This document shows positions 8,887 through 17,294 of a stretch of 64,000 bases of DNA, piece by piece. This stretch comes from Pseudomonadota bacterium. GTDB taxonomy: Bacteria > Pseudomonadota > Gammaproteobacteria > Pseudomonadales > Pseudohongiellaceae. The notes beneath the pieces were generated by a model. The model was given only the letters and a program-made list of their open reading frames with translations, was not told the DNA's origin and did not search any database. A program made the position numbers and the translations under genes. The DNA is taken from assembly GCA_027592275.1 (NCBI GenBank), contig JAQCKF010000004.1, forward strand, positions 1-64,000, in the 5' to 3' direction. Every line of letters starts with the position of its first letter. Within the stretch, counting starts at the first letter, position 1.

Positions 8887-9166
8887 TTACAGCCCCGGCC
8901 ACCGGTTATCAGCTTTGATATCGAGGGCGCAATTTGAATTCAGCGAGAACTGTCCAGTCTGAATACCGCGACAACGCCATTGGACGTTGGAATATTAGTC
9001 ATAAAAAGCATCCCAATCTTGATAAACTGGTTGCCGAGCATTATTAACGCCAGTGTTACAGCCAATAGCTTGTCCCGGCACTCTTAAGAAATTCCCGGTA
9101 ACGTCTTGACCCTGACTATTAACCCAAGACAGCACTCAAAGCTGATAGTGCTAAAATTTTTCCCAT
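8887..9166 (-). pseudogene. Decayed small exported protein gene
   Basis: Reading the minus strand from ATG 9166 gives a signal-peptide start (MGKILALSALSAVLG) that hits TAA near 9120. One base shifted, the frame continues as NSQGQDVTGNFLRVPGQAI, GCNTGVNNARQPVYQDWDAFYD, then an in-frame TAA (8995-8997), then YSNVQWRCRGIQTGQF and DIKADNRWPGL before TAA at 8887. The continuity across two lesions shows a once intact protein of about 90 residues. Its function is unknown. Confidence 0.7.
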
Positions 9167-9340
9167 ATTCAAACTTCTGGCATTAAACGATTATTACAAA
9201 TTGCTTTTATTAAATTAACTAACCGTTCGTCCACATATAGTATGTACAGGGGTTAGATGGAACCCTTCTGACCTATCGGGGCAGGCCCCTAGAGAGGGGT
9301 TAGTCTAACAACACGCATAACAATAACTATCTGCCTAAGT

Positions 9341-10381
9341 CTAATTCCAACTATCATGAGTCAACACCAATTTCCCAAATTGGTCCCCTGCGTGCATTTT
9401 ATTATAAGCCTGGCGAATATCTTTTATAGAGGTGGGCCCATCTATCCGAGGCTGCATCTGCAACGTGTTAACCAGATCAACCATGTTCGCAAAGTCCGCG
9501 TTGTTACCCATGGTAGTTCCCTGAATAGTGATTTGTTTGAAAAACATTTTCCGTAGATCGATGCCAGAAGGAAAACCACGAGTGGCGCCAAAGAAAGTCA
9601 ATCTCCCCCCAGGTTTCAGACAATCAAGCAATGAGGCAAAGCCATCGCCACCGGCGCTGTCTACAACCAGATCAATGCCATCTGATTCGGTTAGCGCTTG
9701 TAATTGCTTGACCCAATCTTCACTGTGGTAATTCACGCCAGCGATAGCTCCATCTGCCACAGCGGCGCCAATTTTCTCATCACTGCTGGAAGTAACATAA
9801 ACCTTCGCGCCGCGTCCCACCGCCATGGCCAGCATTAGCGAAGACACACCACCCCCGATACCGCTTATAACAACCACCTGGCCCGATTCCAGTTTGCCCT
9901 GGGTGAACAAGGCTCGGTACCCTGTAATGCCCGCAAGAGGAAGTGCTGCCGCTTGTTCAAAGCTCAAAAAGTCTGGCTTCGCGAAGATATTTTCGGCGGG
10001 CACTCTAACGTACTCCGCATGCGTGCCATCCTCTGGCAGGCCAAGAATACTGAATTCTTTACCCTGTACTCGAGGATTATCACCGAAACGTAAACTCGGA
10101 TTAATGATTACCGCACTACCAACCAAGCCAGCATCAACACTACTACCGACCTTGTCCACTACACCGGCTCCATCTGAGCCAAGAATGATCGGAGGCTTAA
10201 TGCCTGCATACAAACCCCGAACTATCCATAGATCACGATGATTGAGTGCACTGGCCATTACCTTAACAGTTACTTCATTTTCCCGCGGCTCTGGATACGG
10301 CACATCGGTAGTCACCAAGCTATCGAACAAATTCATTCCTTCGGCATCCCTCCTCAGCTCTTGTAAGACTATGGCTTTCAT
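9341..10381 (-). CDS. MDR-family zinc-independent alcohol dehydrogenase / quinone oxidoreductase-like protein
   Basis: This is a medium-chain dehydrogenase of 346 residues. The GroES-like N-terminal domain contains ALNHRDLWIVRG and GSDGAGVVDKVG, and the NAD(P)-binding fold has the glycine motif SGIGGGVSSLM followed by YVTSSSDEKI. The structural-zinc cysteine cluster is missing, so it resembles YogA/quinone-reductase-type members. I set the start at ATG 10381, where GGAG lies eight bases upstream; the frame is open further 5' but that extension is not conserved-looking. Substrate is unknown, and it stands alone. Confidence 0.85.
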   Translation of the reverse strand: MKAIVLQELRRDAEGMNLFDSLVTTDVPYPEPRENEVTVKVMASALNHRDLWIVRGLYAGIKPPIILGSDGAGVVDKVGSSVDAGLVGSAVIINPSLRFGDNPRVQGKEFSILGLPEDGTHAEYVRVPAENIFAKPDFLSFEQAAALPLAGITGYRALFTQGKLESGQVVVISGIGGGVSSLMLAMAVGRGAKVYVTSSSDEKIGAAVADGAIAGVNYHSEDWVKQLQALTESDGIDLVVDSAGGDGFASLLDCLKPGGRLTFFGATRGFPSGIDLRKMFFKQITIQGTTMGNNADFANMVDLVNTLQMQPRIDGPTSIKDIRQAYNKMHAGDQFGKLVLTHDSWN

Positions 10382-10719
10382 ATTGAGGCTCCGTGATTTT
10401 TCGAGTTGGGAAAAAGAAATAGGTAGACTGTTTTGCATGTTACCGCTTGCCAATTGCTGGCGTCCACTAACGAGGATCAAATCTAAACTTCGTATGATCC
10501 AAAAACTCAGAAACTTATCACCAAGGCTAAAGCAATTCATGGAGACCAGTATGACTATATGAAATGCTTATGCATAAAATCTAACCGCCATTTGACCACC
10601 AACTGTCCCGCACATGGTGATTTCCTACAATCACCTGATAGGCACTTAACGGGTAGAGGAAGTTTAGCGGAAAGAATCTATGCCAATCTATCAATCGATA
10701 AATTGTGTATGTCTAGAAT
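10382..10719. other. Intergenic region, nothing recognised
   Basis: The 338 bp between the MDR gene start and the alpha/beta hydrolase remnant hold no convincing coding frame, RNA or repeat. The promoter of the MDR gene should be here. Short open frames have no family features. Confidence 0.3.
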
Positions 10720-11028
10720 TCAAACTCCAATAGAAAGCGATATGCTATCGAATTCGGCCTGGCTCAGCCCTTGCGCCCAGCGCGTGCTAGCCGCTTGGGC
10801 ATCGACAGTTCGATAAGACCCGAGCGTCGCGGAAACAAGACTAGAGGTGGCACCTGCCCCTGCCCACAAGGCACCAACCAACACCAGTTTGCGAATCGAT
10901 TCAGGGTGTTCGCCGGCGCAAGTCCCTGCAATGACGGTTCCCCAGGAATAGCCAATCAGATTCAATTGCGGAATGTTACGCTGATGTTGAATAAAGGCGA
11001 CTGCCCAGCTCACGTCATCGACGCGAGT
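10720..11028 (-). pseudogene. Alpha/beta hydrolase fragment
   Basis: About 100 residues of an alpha/beta hydrolase remain: VDDVSWAVAFI, then LNLIGYSWGTVIAGTCA with the GxSxG nucleophile elbow (GYSWG), then PESIRKLVLVGALW. The N-terminal third and the catalytic Asp/His region are missing. The 5' edge runs directly into a 17-bp tandem repeat, and the 3' edge ends at a stop after an unrelated-looking tail. Too short to fold as an enzyme, so I call it a remnant. Confidence 0.7.
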
Positions 11029-11030
11029 GT

Positions 11031-11081
11031 CACAGATCGGAGGGTGTCACAGATCGGAGGGTGTCACAGATCGGAGGGTGG
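11031..11081. repeat. Three tandem copies of a 17-bp unit
   Basis: CACAGATCGGAGGGTGT is repeated perfectly at 11031-11047 and 11048-11064, and with one changed final base at 11065-11081. It abuts the broken hydrolase gene. Units are contiguous without spacers, so it is not a CRISPR array. Confidence 0.95.
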
Positions 11082-11125
11082 TCCTCCGCGTATTCCTTTG
11101 CTAGCGAGTGGCTTAAGCAGCTATT

Positions 11126-11168
11126 GGGGTCGGAGTCCATAGATAGTGCTGATATTTACTCAGGCCTC
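11126..11168. repeat. Degenerate copy of the 44-bp palindrome
   Basis: GGGGTCGGAGTCCATAGATA and then ATATTTACTCAGGCC align along nearly the whole length of the 44-bp palindromes at 12287, 13345 and 15451, but with several mismatches. It would be the leftmost, decayed member of the series and lies 75 bp before the next gene. Confidence 0.55.
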
Positions 11169-11242
11169 TATTGTTTCTTGTTGATTAGTTCTCTGTAAGA
11201 TACTAACGTACGCTGCGTGCCCTGAAAATACAGTGAAAACTC

Positions 11243-12280
11243 ATGAAAACCAAACTACTCATATTAGTCTCAATCCTGTTAGCCCCACTTGGTGCATCCC
11301 TCGCCCAGACGACTGATGACTATGTTGCTCCCAGAACTGAGTGGGGCCAGCCCGACTTGCAGGGAGTCTGGAATTTCAATTCCAGCACACCGATGCAGCG
11401 ACCCGAGCGCTTCGGCACACAGGAATTTCTAACGCCGGAAGAAGTAGAGCAGGACCAAGCCCAGCAAGAGGAGCGGCGTACTGCCGCCGATGCGGCTGAG
11501 GCAGAGCTTGTGCTGGACCCCCAAGCCCCACCGGTTGGTGAGAGTACCGGTGGCTATAACAATTTCTGGTACGAGACTGCGAGCATCGGCGAAAACGTTC
11601 GCACGTCGCTTATCGTCTATCCAGCAAACGGACGTTTTCCTGATCGAGTCGAAGGCGCAGCGGTGCATACCGCAAACCTCGGGCCCGATGTCGAAGGCGA
11701 CAGGCCTGTGCTTGCCGTCTTCGGCGGCATTGGTAAGGACGGACCGGAAGACCGAGGGCTATCCGAGAGATGCTTAATAGGCTTTAACGCCGGCCCTCCA
11801 TTCACCGGCGGCGGTTACAACGCGAATGTGCAGATTTTTCAGAACAAGGACCATGCGGTAATTATGACCGAGATGGTTCACGATGCGCGCATCGTGCCAT
11901 TGGATGACCGCGGCCCACTCGATGACGATATTCGCCAGTGGTCAGGTGATTCTCGCGGCTATTGGGAAGGTGATTCGCTTGTGGTGACAACTAGAAACTT
12001 CACCGACCTCACCCCCAGCTTCAGTCGCTTTGGAAATGCCAAAGACAAAATGCTAACTGAGCGATTCACGCGTACAGACCAATTCACCGTCGAGTACGAG
12101 TGGACTCTAGAAGACCCTTCCACTTTTACAGATAAGATTGTTGCAACGATGCCAATGACCAAAGTGGCAGGTATCTTGTATGAGTATGGCTGCCATGAAG
12201 GTAACTATGGCATGCAGAATATCCTTCGTGGAGAACGCATGCAGGAACGTCGTGCGGCCGCTGGAGAGAGTGGGAATTAA
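11243..12280 (+). CDS. Conserved secreted protein, PDLxGxW type, unknown function
   Basis: This is a 345-residue exported protein with a clear signal peptide (MKTKLLILVSILLAPLGASLA, cleavage before QTTDD). The mature N-terminus has WGQPDLQGVWNF, TPMQRPERFG and FLTPEEVEQ, a pattern I recognise from many secreted proteins of Acidobacteria and marine Gammaproteobacteria that have no assigned activity. Later blocks include IFQNKDHAVIMTEMVHDAR and DSRGYWEGDSLVVTTRNF. No metal or nucleophile motif is evident. It is bracketed by 44-bp palindromes at both ends and converges on the SMP-30 gene. Confidence 0.75.
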   Translation: MKTKLLILVSILLAPLGASLAQTTDDYVAPRTEWGQPDLQGVWNFNSSTPMQRPERFGTQEFLTPEEVEQDQAQQEERRTAADAAEAELVLDPQAPPVGESTGGYNNFWYETASIGENVRTSLIVYPANGRFPDRVEGAAVHTANLGPDVEGDRPVLAVFGGIGKDGPEDRGLSERCLIGFNAGPPFTGGGYNANVQIFQNKDHAVIMTEMVHDARIVPLDDRGPLDDDIRQWSGDSRGYWEGDSLVVTTRNFTDLTPSFSRFGNAKDKMLTERFTRTDQFTVEYEWTLEDPSTFTDKIVATMPMTKVAGILYEYGCHEGNYGMQNILRGERMQERRAAAGESGN

Positions 12281-12286
12281 TTATTT

Positions 12287-12330
12287 GGAGTCAGAATAAA
12301 TAAGCAGTAAAGACTATTTATTCTGACTCC
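12287..12330. repeat. 44-bp palindrome, copy A (imperfect)
   Basis: The ends are GGAGTCAGAATAAATA and TATTTATTCTGACTCC, with a mismatched centre. It has exactly the same length as copies B and C and starts 6 bp after the stop of the upstream gene. It lies between two convergent genes, so it could end transcription from both sides. Confidence 0.9.
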
Positions 12331-12351
12331 ATTAACTCTATCCAAATCTGA

Positions 12352-13311
12352 CTATCTCCTAGTCCCCACAATATCTGTCCTAACACTAAACAAAGTTTTA
12401 CCCGCTGTAATATACAAGGTTCGCAGATCCGGTCCGCCAAACGCCGCGTTGGTAATCGTGTCTTCAGGAATTGGGATATGTTCGAGTAGCTCGCCCGATG
12501 GTGAAAGCACATGGATGCCCGCAACGGTTGCAAGTGTCTCACTGGTGCCGCGTAGATTGTTTAAACCAGCGGCGACATACAGATTTCCCTCGCTATCGAT
12601 GGTCATGCCATCCCCGCTGCGTCCAGGATAGAAGTCGTGAAACACACGCGAATTACTGACCTGCCCCAGGGCATTCAAATCATAGGCACGAATCAACCTT
12701 GGACCTCCCTCGGCTTGCTCTGTCTCGATGATATACAAGGTGGAATCATCGGGTGAAATAACTATACCGTTCGGGCGCATTACCTCCGGCTCGGTGAGGA
12801 TGCGTTCAATCGATCCATCTAGATCTATTCGGTAGACCCCGTGAACTCCAGTCTGCTGTGGAGTCACATTCGCACCCGGCCTATCGGTAAAATAGATGCG
12901 CCCAAGCGCGTCGAAAGTTAGATCGTTTGGTTGGTGCAGTTGCTTGCCGTTGTATTCATCGGCGATGACTTCAATTTCACCTGTGTCCATATTGGTTCGA
13001 GTGACGCGTGGCAGTATCGTATCGCCATCACCCCCTTCGCAGGCTAGCAGACGCCATTCGCTGTCAAAGATTAGCCCATTTGCACGGTGGCTAGGCTGAC
13101 GAAATACGGAGACCGCACCAGTAGTTGATAGCCGCATAATTCGGCTGCTGTAGAGGTCCGTGAAATAGACCGTGCCGTCTTCTGCCACGGTTGGCCCTTC
13201 GGTGAAAGCAACAGTCGCTGCTACGGACACGGAGCGTTCTGGCGTTAGTTCCATACAAGCGGAGATAAGGGGTAATACGGCAATTGTCATCCAAAGGGTA
13301 AGTCTCTTCAT
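12352..13311 (-). CDS. SMP-30/gluconolactonase-family lipoprotein
   Basis: This is a 319-residue six-bladed propeller of the SMP-30/gluconolaconase/LRE-like family, typically metal-dependent lactonases acting on sugar or other lactones. The motifs are FTEGPTVAEDGTVYFTD (metal Glu in EGP), HQPNDLTFDALGRIYFTD and MRPNGIVISPDDSTLYI (Asn ligands). The signal peptide ends in a lipobox (LPLISAC, Cys at about 19), so it is probably membrane-anchored in the periplasm or outer membrane. The ATG at 13311 has GGGAT upstream. The gene is alone between palindromes A and B. Confidence 0.85.
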   Translation of the reverse strand: MKRLTLWMTIAVLPLISACMELTPERSVSVAATVAFTEGPTVAEDGTVYFTDLYSSRIMRLSTTGAVSVFRQPSHRANGLIFDSEWRLLACEGGDGDTILPRVTRTNMDTGEIEVIADEYNGKQLHQPNDLTFDALGRIYFTDRPGANVTPQQTGVHGVYRIDLDGSIERILTEPEVMRPNGIVISPDDSTLYIIETEQAEGGPRLIRAYDLNALGQVSNSRVFHDFYPGRSGDGMTIDSEGNLYVAAGLNNLRGTSETLATVAGIHVLSPSGELLEHIPIPEDTITNAAFGGPDLRTLYITAGKTLFSVRTDIVGTRR

Positions 13312-13344
13312 TTGTTAATCCCTACTATTAGTTAATTATTATTT

Positions 13345-13388
13345 GGGGTCAGAGTAAATATACAGTACTGTATATTTACTCTGACCCC
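13345..13388. repeat. 44-bp perfect palindrome, copy B
   Basis: The left arm is GGGGTCAGAGTAAATATACAGT and the right arm is its exact reverse complement, so all 44 bases self-pair with no loop. It lies between divergent genes (starts at 13311 minus and 13436 plus), which makes a terminator role odd here and favours a mobile or structural repeat. Confidence 0.95.
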
Positions 13389-13435
13389 ATTTTTCACAGA
13401 CTACAAGTAAGAAACAGCCTACAGGAGATACTGCG

Positions 13436-14551
13436 ATGAGCAAGATCACACGACGCGATTTCATTAATCATGCAGGTTTGTACACCGCAGGAGGCATAGC
13501 CCTCGCAGCTAGCGCGTTTGGGCTTGTGACGAAGTCAGCCCATGGACAACCAATGCCCGACTGGCTCTCGCTAACAGACGAAGCTGCGCTTGAGCCAGAT
13601 CTCCCCATAATCGATCCTCACCACCATCTATGGGACCGACCTGGCAACCGTTACATGCTCGAGGACCTGCTTCTTGATACCGCCGCACATAATGTTCGGC
13701 AGACTGTTTTTGTAGAATGCACGTCGATGTACCGCGCAGACGGACCAGAGGAGCTGAAGGTCGTTGGAGAGACCGAATTCGTACAAGGGGTTGCCGCTAA
13801 GAGTGCCAGTGGTGGCTATGGTGAAACACGTGTGGCGACAGGCATTGTCGGCTCGGCCGACCTGCGCTTGGGAGATCGAGTCGCACCGGTGTTGGAAGCA
13901 CAGATTGCAGCCAGCCCGCAGCGCTTCCGCGGCATTCGCCATCGTGCCGCTTGGGCGGACCTGTCCGTGACCCCGAGCCGGGCTGCCGACGCACCCAATC
14001 ATATTCTATTGGACCCAGATTTTCGTAAGGGCTACGCACATCTTCGTACCCATGGACTTACCTTTGAAGCCTGGCTCTATCACACACATATTGCCGATCT
14101 TACCGATTTAGCCAAGGCCTTCCCCGATACCACTATCATATTCAACCATCTGGGCGGGCCCATCGGTATAGGCAGTTATGCCGGCCGGCGTGACGAAGTA
14201 TTCGCAGCATGGAAGCCGGCCGTTGCCGAGCTTGCTAAATGCCCTAACGTTGTTGCGAAAGTTGGTGGAATCCAGATGGTGGTTAATGGCTACGGCTGGC
14301 ACGAGATGGACAAACCACCAACGTCGGATCAATTATTACAGACCAATCAGGATTGGTATCACTACATAATCGAGCAGTTTGGACCGGAGCGTTGCATGTT
14401 CGAGAGTAATTTCCCTGTCGACAAACTCTCGTGCTCGTACACCGTATTGTGGAACCAATTTAAGAAATTGACGGTAGATTATTCAGCCGACGAACGAGCA
14501 GCAATGTTTCACGATACTGCACAGCGAGTGTATCGACTACCGAAGGTATAA
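13436..14551 (+). CDS. Tat-exported amidohydrolase (amidohydrolase_2 family)
   Basis: This 371-residue protein has a twin-arginine signal (SKITRRDFINHAG, cleavage near SAHG at about residue 37). The mature part is a TIM barrel of the amidohydrolase-2 group, which includes 2-pyrone-4,6-dicarboxylate lactonase and L-fuconolactonase. DPHHHLWDRPG (about 60-70) is the first-strand metal motif, HLGGPIG follows in mid-protein, and MFESNFPVDK near the C-terminus holds the usual Asp. The reaction is probably lactone hydrolysis, by inference. The GGAG upstream of ATG 13436 supports the start. It precedes the MBL gene by 87 bp. Confidence 0.85.
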   Translation: MSKITRRDFINHAGLYTAGGIALAASAFGLVTKSAHGQPMPDWLSLTDEAALEPDLPIIDPHHHLWDRPGNRYMLEDLLLDTAAHNVRQTVFVECTSMYRADGPEELKVVGETEFVQGVAAKSASGGYGETRVATGIVGSADLRLGDRVAPVLEAQIAASPQRFRGIRHRAAWADLSVTPSRAADAPNHILLDPDFRKGYAHLRTHGLTFEAWLYHTHIADLTDLAKAFPDTTIIFNHLGGPIGIGSYAGRRDEVFAAWKPAVAELAKCPNVVAKVGGIQMVVNGYGWHEMDKPPTSDQLLQTNQDWYHYIIEQFGPERCMFESNFPVDKLSCSYTVLWNQFKKLTVDYSADERAAMFHDTAQRVYRLPKV

Positions 14552-14638
14552 ATAGGAACGGCGAAAGTGATTCTCGTCTTTTTCCCTCGGGCTCAATCTC
14601 AACATTTCTAACACCCTTTAGATGGGAAAGGATTTTTC

Positions 14639-15436
14639 ATGTTCAAGATTTTTTCAGTATTAGCGTTACTCGCTTCAAGTTCTGTCTATGCCGACTTGAA
14701 ACTTACTGTATTCGATTGCGGCGAACTAAGCTTTGCTGATGTCAGCCTATTTGGGCTAAGCAATGAAGAAACAACCGTGCGCGAACTATTCGTGCCCTGC
14801 TACCTGATTCAGCATGACGAGCATCTTATGGTATGGGATGCAGGCTTACCACTGACTGATGTTGGGCAGACAAGTGGAAATTCACGCTACGAGAAATCGT
14901 TTCTCGACCAACTTGCAGACATGGATATTGCACCTTCTGATATCGACCTAGTGGCCTTCTCCCACATGCACTACGACCATGTCGGTGCCGCCAACGCCTT
15001 CACCGATTCTACGCTGCTTATTCAGGAGACCGAGGCTGTAGCGGCATTTGAACACCCGGAAGATAACCCAGTGTTTCGAGCGGAACTCTACAATGCGCTT
15101 AGGAATACAAACAGACGCAGCTTAAATGGCGACTACGATGTTTTTGGCGACGCTAGCGTTAGAATCATTGCAGCCCCAGGACATACACCGGGACATCAGG
15201 TCTTGTATTTGGAGCTCAGCAACTATGGCCCACTCATACTGTCTGGCGATTTGTATCACTTCGAGGCAAGCAGAGTCATGCGCCGCGTACCTAGCTTCAA
15301 TACCAACGTCGAGGACACATTAAATTCGATGGATAAAATTGAGGAACTGGTGGTGACAAGCGGAGCTACTTTCTGGATCGAGCACAGCAAGCAACTTGCC
15401 GAAAGTCTAAACTTGGCACCGGCTTTCTACGACTAA
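14639..15436 (+). CDS. Secreted metallo-beta-lactamase-fold hydrolase (AHL-lactonase-like)
   Basis: This 265-residue protein has a signal peptide (FKIFSVLALLASSSVYA). The zinc motif is SHMHYDHVG, with H109, H111, D113 and H114. A further ligand His lies in APGHTPGH and an Asp in LSGDLYHF. The overall layout, including the AGLP turn after MVWDAG, resembles N-acyl homoserine lactonases, but Sec export is unusual for those, so the substrate is uncertain. GGGAAAGG upstream of ATG 14639 supports the start. It probably shares a transcript with the amidohydrolase, and palindrome C follows 14 bp after the stop. Confidence 0.82.
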   Translation: MFKIFSVLALLASSSVYADLKLTVFDCGELSFADVSLFGLSNEETTVRELFVPCYLIQHDEHLMVWDAGLPLTDVGQTSGNSRYEKSFLDQLADMDIAPSDIDLVAFSHMHYDHVGAANAFTDSTLLIQETEAVAAFEHPEDNPVFRAELYNALRNTNRRSLNGDYDVFGDASVRIIAAPGHTPGHQVLYLELSNYGPLILSGDLYHFEASRVMRRVPSFNTNVEDTLNSMDKIEELVVTSGATFWIEHSKQLAESLNLAPAFYD

Positions 15437-15450
15437 ATCGAAACAAAAAT

Positions 15451-15494
15451 GGGGTCAGAGTAAATATCCAGTACTGGATATTTACTCTGACCCC
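15451..15494. repeat. 44-bp perfect palindrome, copy C
   Basis: The left arm GGGGTCAGAGTAAATATCCAGT is mirrored perfectly on the right. It differs from copy B by one base per arm, and the change is compensated on the other arm, so pairing is preserved. It lies between the convergent MBL and RIO-kinase genes and is flanked by AAAAAT/ATTTTT. Confidence 0.95.
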
Positions 15495-15561
15495 ATTTTT
15501 GCATTTTGATCGCGCAGTTTCCTATCCAGAATCAAACCACTGTGACCAATTAGACTACGCG

Positions 15562-16419
15562 CTAAGGCTGATTCTCCGCCTCAATCTTGCGCTCCTGCCG
15601 ATCTTTCTCTTCTTCAATGGCTGACTCTATTATCCTCAACATGTCATCCACATCAACGGCCTGCGTGTTCTCCGCAAAAAGTCCTGTAAGCTCAGAGTCC
15701 GGCCGCAAATCGCCTTCTTCATACAGTTTCCAAATTTCCTTGGCATATCCAGTCTGGAGTAACTCTGGAGCGGATTGCCCGTAGTAGCTGCTTATCTTAT
15801 TAACATCGCGCTCCAGCATGGCTTCGGCGTTGTTATTTGCCGCGGCATCCACGGCCTGCGGCAAGTCGATAATCACCGGCCCCTGCTCGTCGACCAATAT
15901 ATTGAATTCGGACAAGTCACCGTGTACCAGACCGGCACAGAGCATTTGCACCACGAAACGCATGACCGCGGCATGGCCTTGAATGGCCTCTTCAGCCGAC
16001 ATTGACACCTCGCTAAGGCGTGGCGCCACAAGACCCTCATGGTCGGTAACCAGCTCCATGATCAGAACACCATCAACGCAGGTGTAAGGCTCTGGAACTC
16101 GTACACCGGCAGCGGCGAGCTTACGCAGTGCATCTACTTCAGCATTATGCCAAGTCTGTTCCTGCTGCTCGCGGCCAAACTTAGAACCTTTGTCCATAGC
16201 ACGGCTGCGGCGGCTATTCCGTGACTTTCGGCCTTCTGTATACAGTACCGCCTGCTTGAAGCCGCGTTTGGCTGCCTCCTTGTAGACTTTGGCACAGCGG
16301 ATTTCGGTATTGCAGCGGACCACATAGACATCCGCCTCTTTACCGCTCATCAATCGGCTGATGACCTCGTCAATTAGACCTTCTTCTATGAGGGGCTGGA
16401 TTCGTTTAGGGATTTTCAT
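15562..16419 (-). CDS. RIO-type serine protein kinase
   Basis: This 285-residue RIO1-like kinase is of the kind common in Pseudomonas and marine gammaproteobacteria. SGKEADVYVVRC (25-36) is the nucleotide-binding strand pair, CAKVYKE (42-48) carries the ATP lysine, HGDLSEFNILV (166-176) is the catalytic loop with D168 and N173, and IIDLPQ (183-188) holds the metal Asp D185. A basic patch RKSRNSRRSRAM lies at 64-75. The C-terminal acidic tail is typical of the family. Bacterial substrates are not established. It is a single gene, convergent with the MBL gene. Confidence 0.9.
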   Translation of the reverse strand: MKIPKRIQPLIEEGLIDEVISRLMSGKEADVYVVRCNTEIRCAKVYKEAAKRGFKQAVLYTEGRKSRNSRRSRAMDKGSKFGREQQEQTWHNAEVDALRKLAAAGVRVPEPYTCVDGVLIMELVTDHEGLVAPRLSEVSMSAEEAIQGHAAVMRFVVQMLCAGLVHGDLSEFNILVDEQGPVIIDLPQAVDAAANNNAEAMLERDVNKISSYYGQSAPELLQTGYAKEIWKLYEEGDLRPDSELTGLFAENTQAVDVDDMLRIIESAIEEEKDRQERKIEAENQP

Positions 16420-16507
16420 GGCATCTTTTTACAGCACTAGGATTAGGTATGCTAGAGCAATCTTGAGATAAAGGCATTGCTAACACGTGAAGCAAATAGA
16501 AAAAGAG

Positions 16508-17182
16508 CTAGTTAAACCCGACAAAATGAACAAAGTCCTCAGCCTCAGCTCGGTGCGACTTTACACTATTCGCAGAAAACTCATCATTGGGATAGCCCAT
16601 AGCAATGCAGGTAAGAATACTCTGGTCATCGGGAATTCCAGCATGCTCTCTCACAACCGGCGTTTGCATCACTCCCTGACCATTGATGACCGTTCCCAAG
16701 CCTCTCTCCCACGCAGCAAGACAGATACCGTAGGAGATCGCACCAAGATCAAACTGCGCGATTGCCGCAGGCTCTAGAATCTTGTCGTAGGTAAGCACTA
16801 TAGAAACCGGCGCATCGAACTGACGAAAGCCGCGCATCACCCAATCGGTGCGCTTCTCCTTATCGTCCCGTTCGATCCCCATCGCCTCAAATAACTGTAC
16901 GGCGATCTCGATCTGCCGTTGGCGGTGAATTCCCTCGTAGGCTTCCTTGGTGGGGAAATCACGCTGCGGTTTGATACCGGCCACCATATTCTCGGTGTTG
17001 CCCTTGCGAATTTTGTCCAGCGGCTCACCGGTGACTACATATAGATTCCACGGCTGAGTATTCATCGAAGACGGCGCGCCCTTGGCGACCTGGATTATTT
17101 CTTCGATGACTTCTCGCGCTACGGGTTTGTCTTGATAACCACGCACGCTGCGTCTCGTCTGTACCAGTGTTTCGAATTCCAC
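16508..17182 (-). CDS. Nitroreductase-family FMN protein
   Basis: This is a 224-residue FMN-dependent nitroreductase-fold protein. TRRSVRGYQDKPV (9-21) is the phosphate-binding N-terminal motif, APSSMNTQPWNLYVV (36-50) the conserved FMN loop, and LTCIAMGYPN near the C-terminus the second FMN contact. Members reduce nitroaromatics, quinones or act on other electron-poor substrates using NAD(P)H; the real substrate here is unknown. The start at 17182 fits the family's N-terminus. It is a single gene between the RIO kinase and the TonB receptor. Confidence 0.88.
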   Translation of the reverse strand: MEFETLVQTRRSVRGYQDKPVAREVIEEIIQVAKGAPSSMNTQPWNLYVVTGEPLDKIRKGNTENMVAGIKPQRDFPTKEAYEGIHRQRQIEIAVQLFEAMGIERDDKEKRTDWVMRGFRQFDAPVSIVLTYDKILEPAAIAQFDLGAISYGICLAAWERGLGTVINGQGVMQTPVVREHAGIPDDQSILTCIAMGYPNDEFSANSVKSHRAEAEDFVHFVGFN

Positions 17183-17294
17183 TTCCTACTCCTATCCAAA
17201 TAATCTCACGCCAGCCGGCGGCGCGCCTATTATGCATAGGATAGGGAAAATGGAAACTATTAAGATTAGATTGGCTGGCAAAGGGAGGAGCGAT

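Noticed and set aside
11031-11081. Possible CRISPR-like array
   Set aside because: Units are 17 bp and contiguous, with no spacers and no cas genes.
11126-15494. Integron-type cassette array
   Set aside because: No intI gene and no attC-like sites with their asymmetric bulges; the palindromes are perfect and alike, unlike attC.
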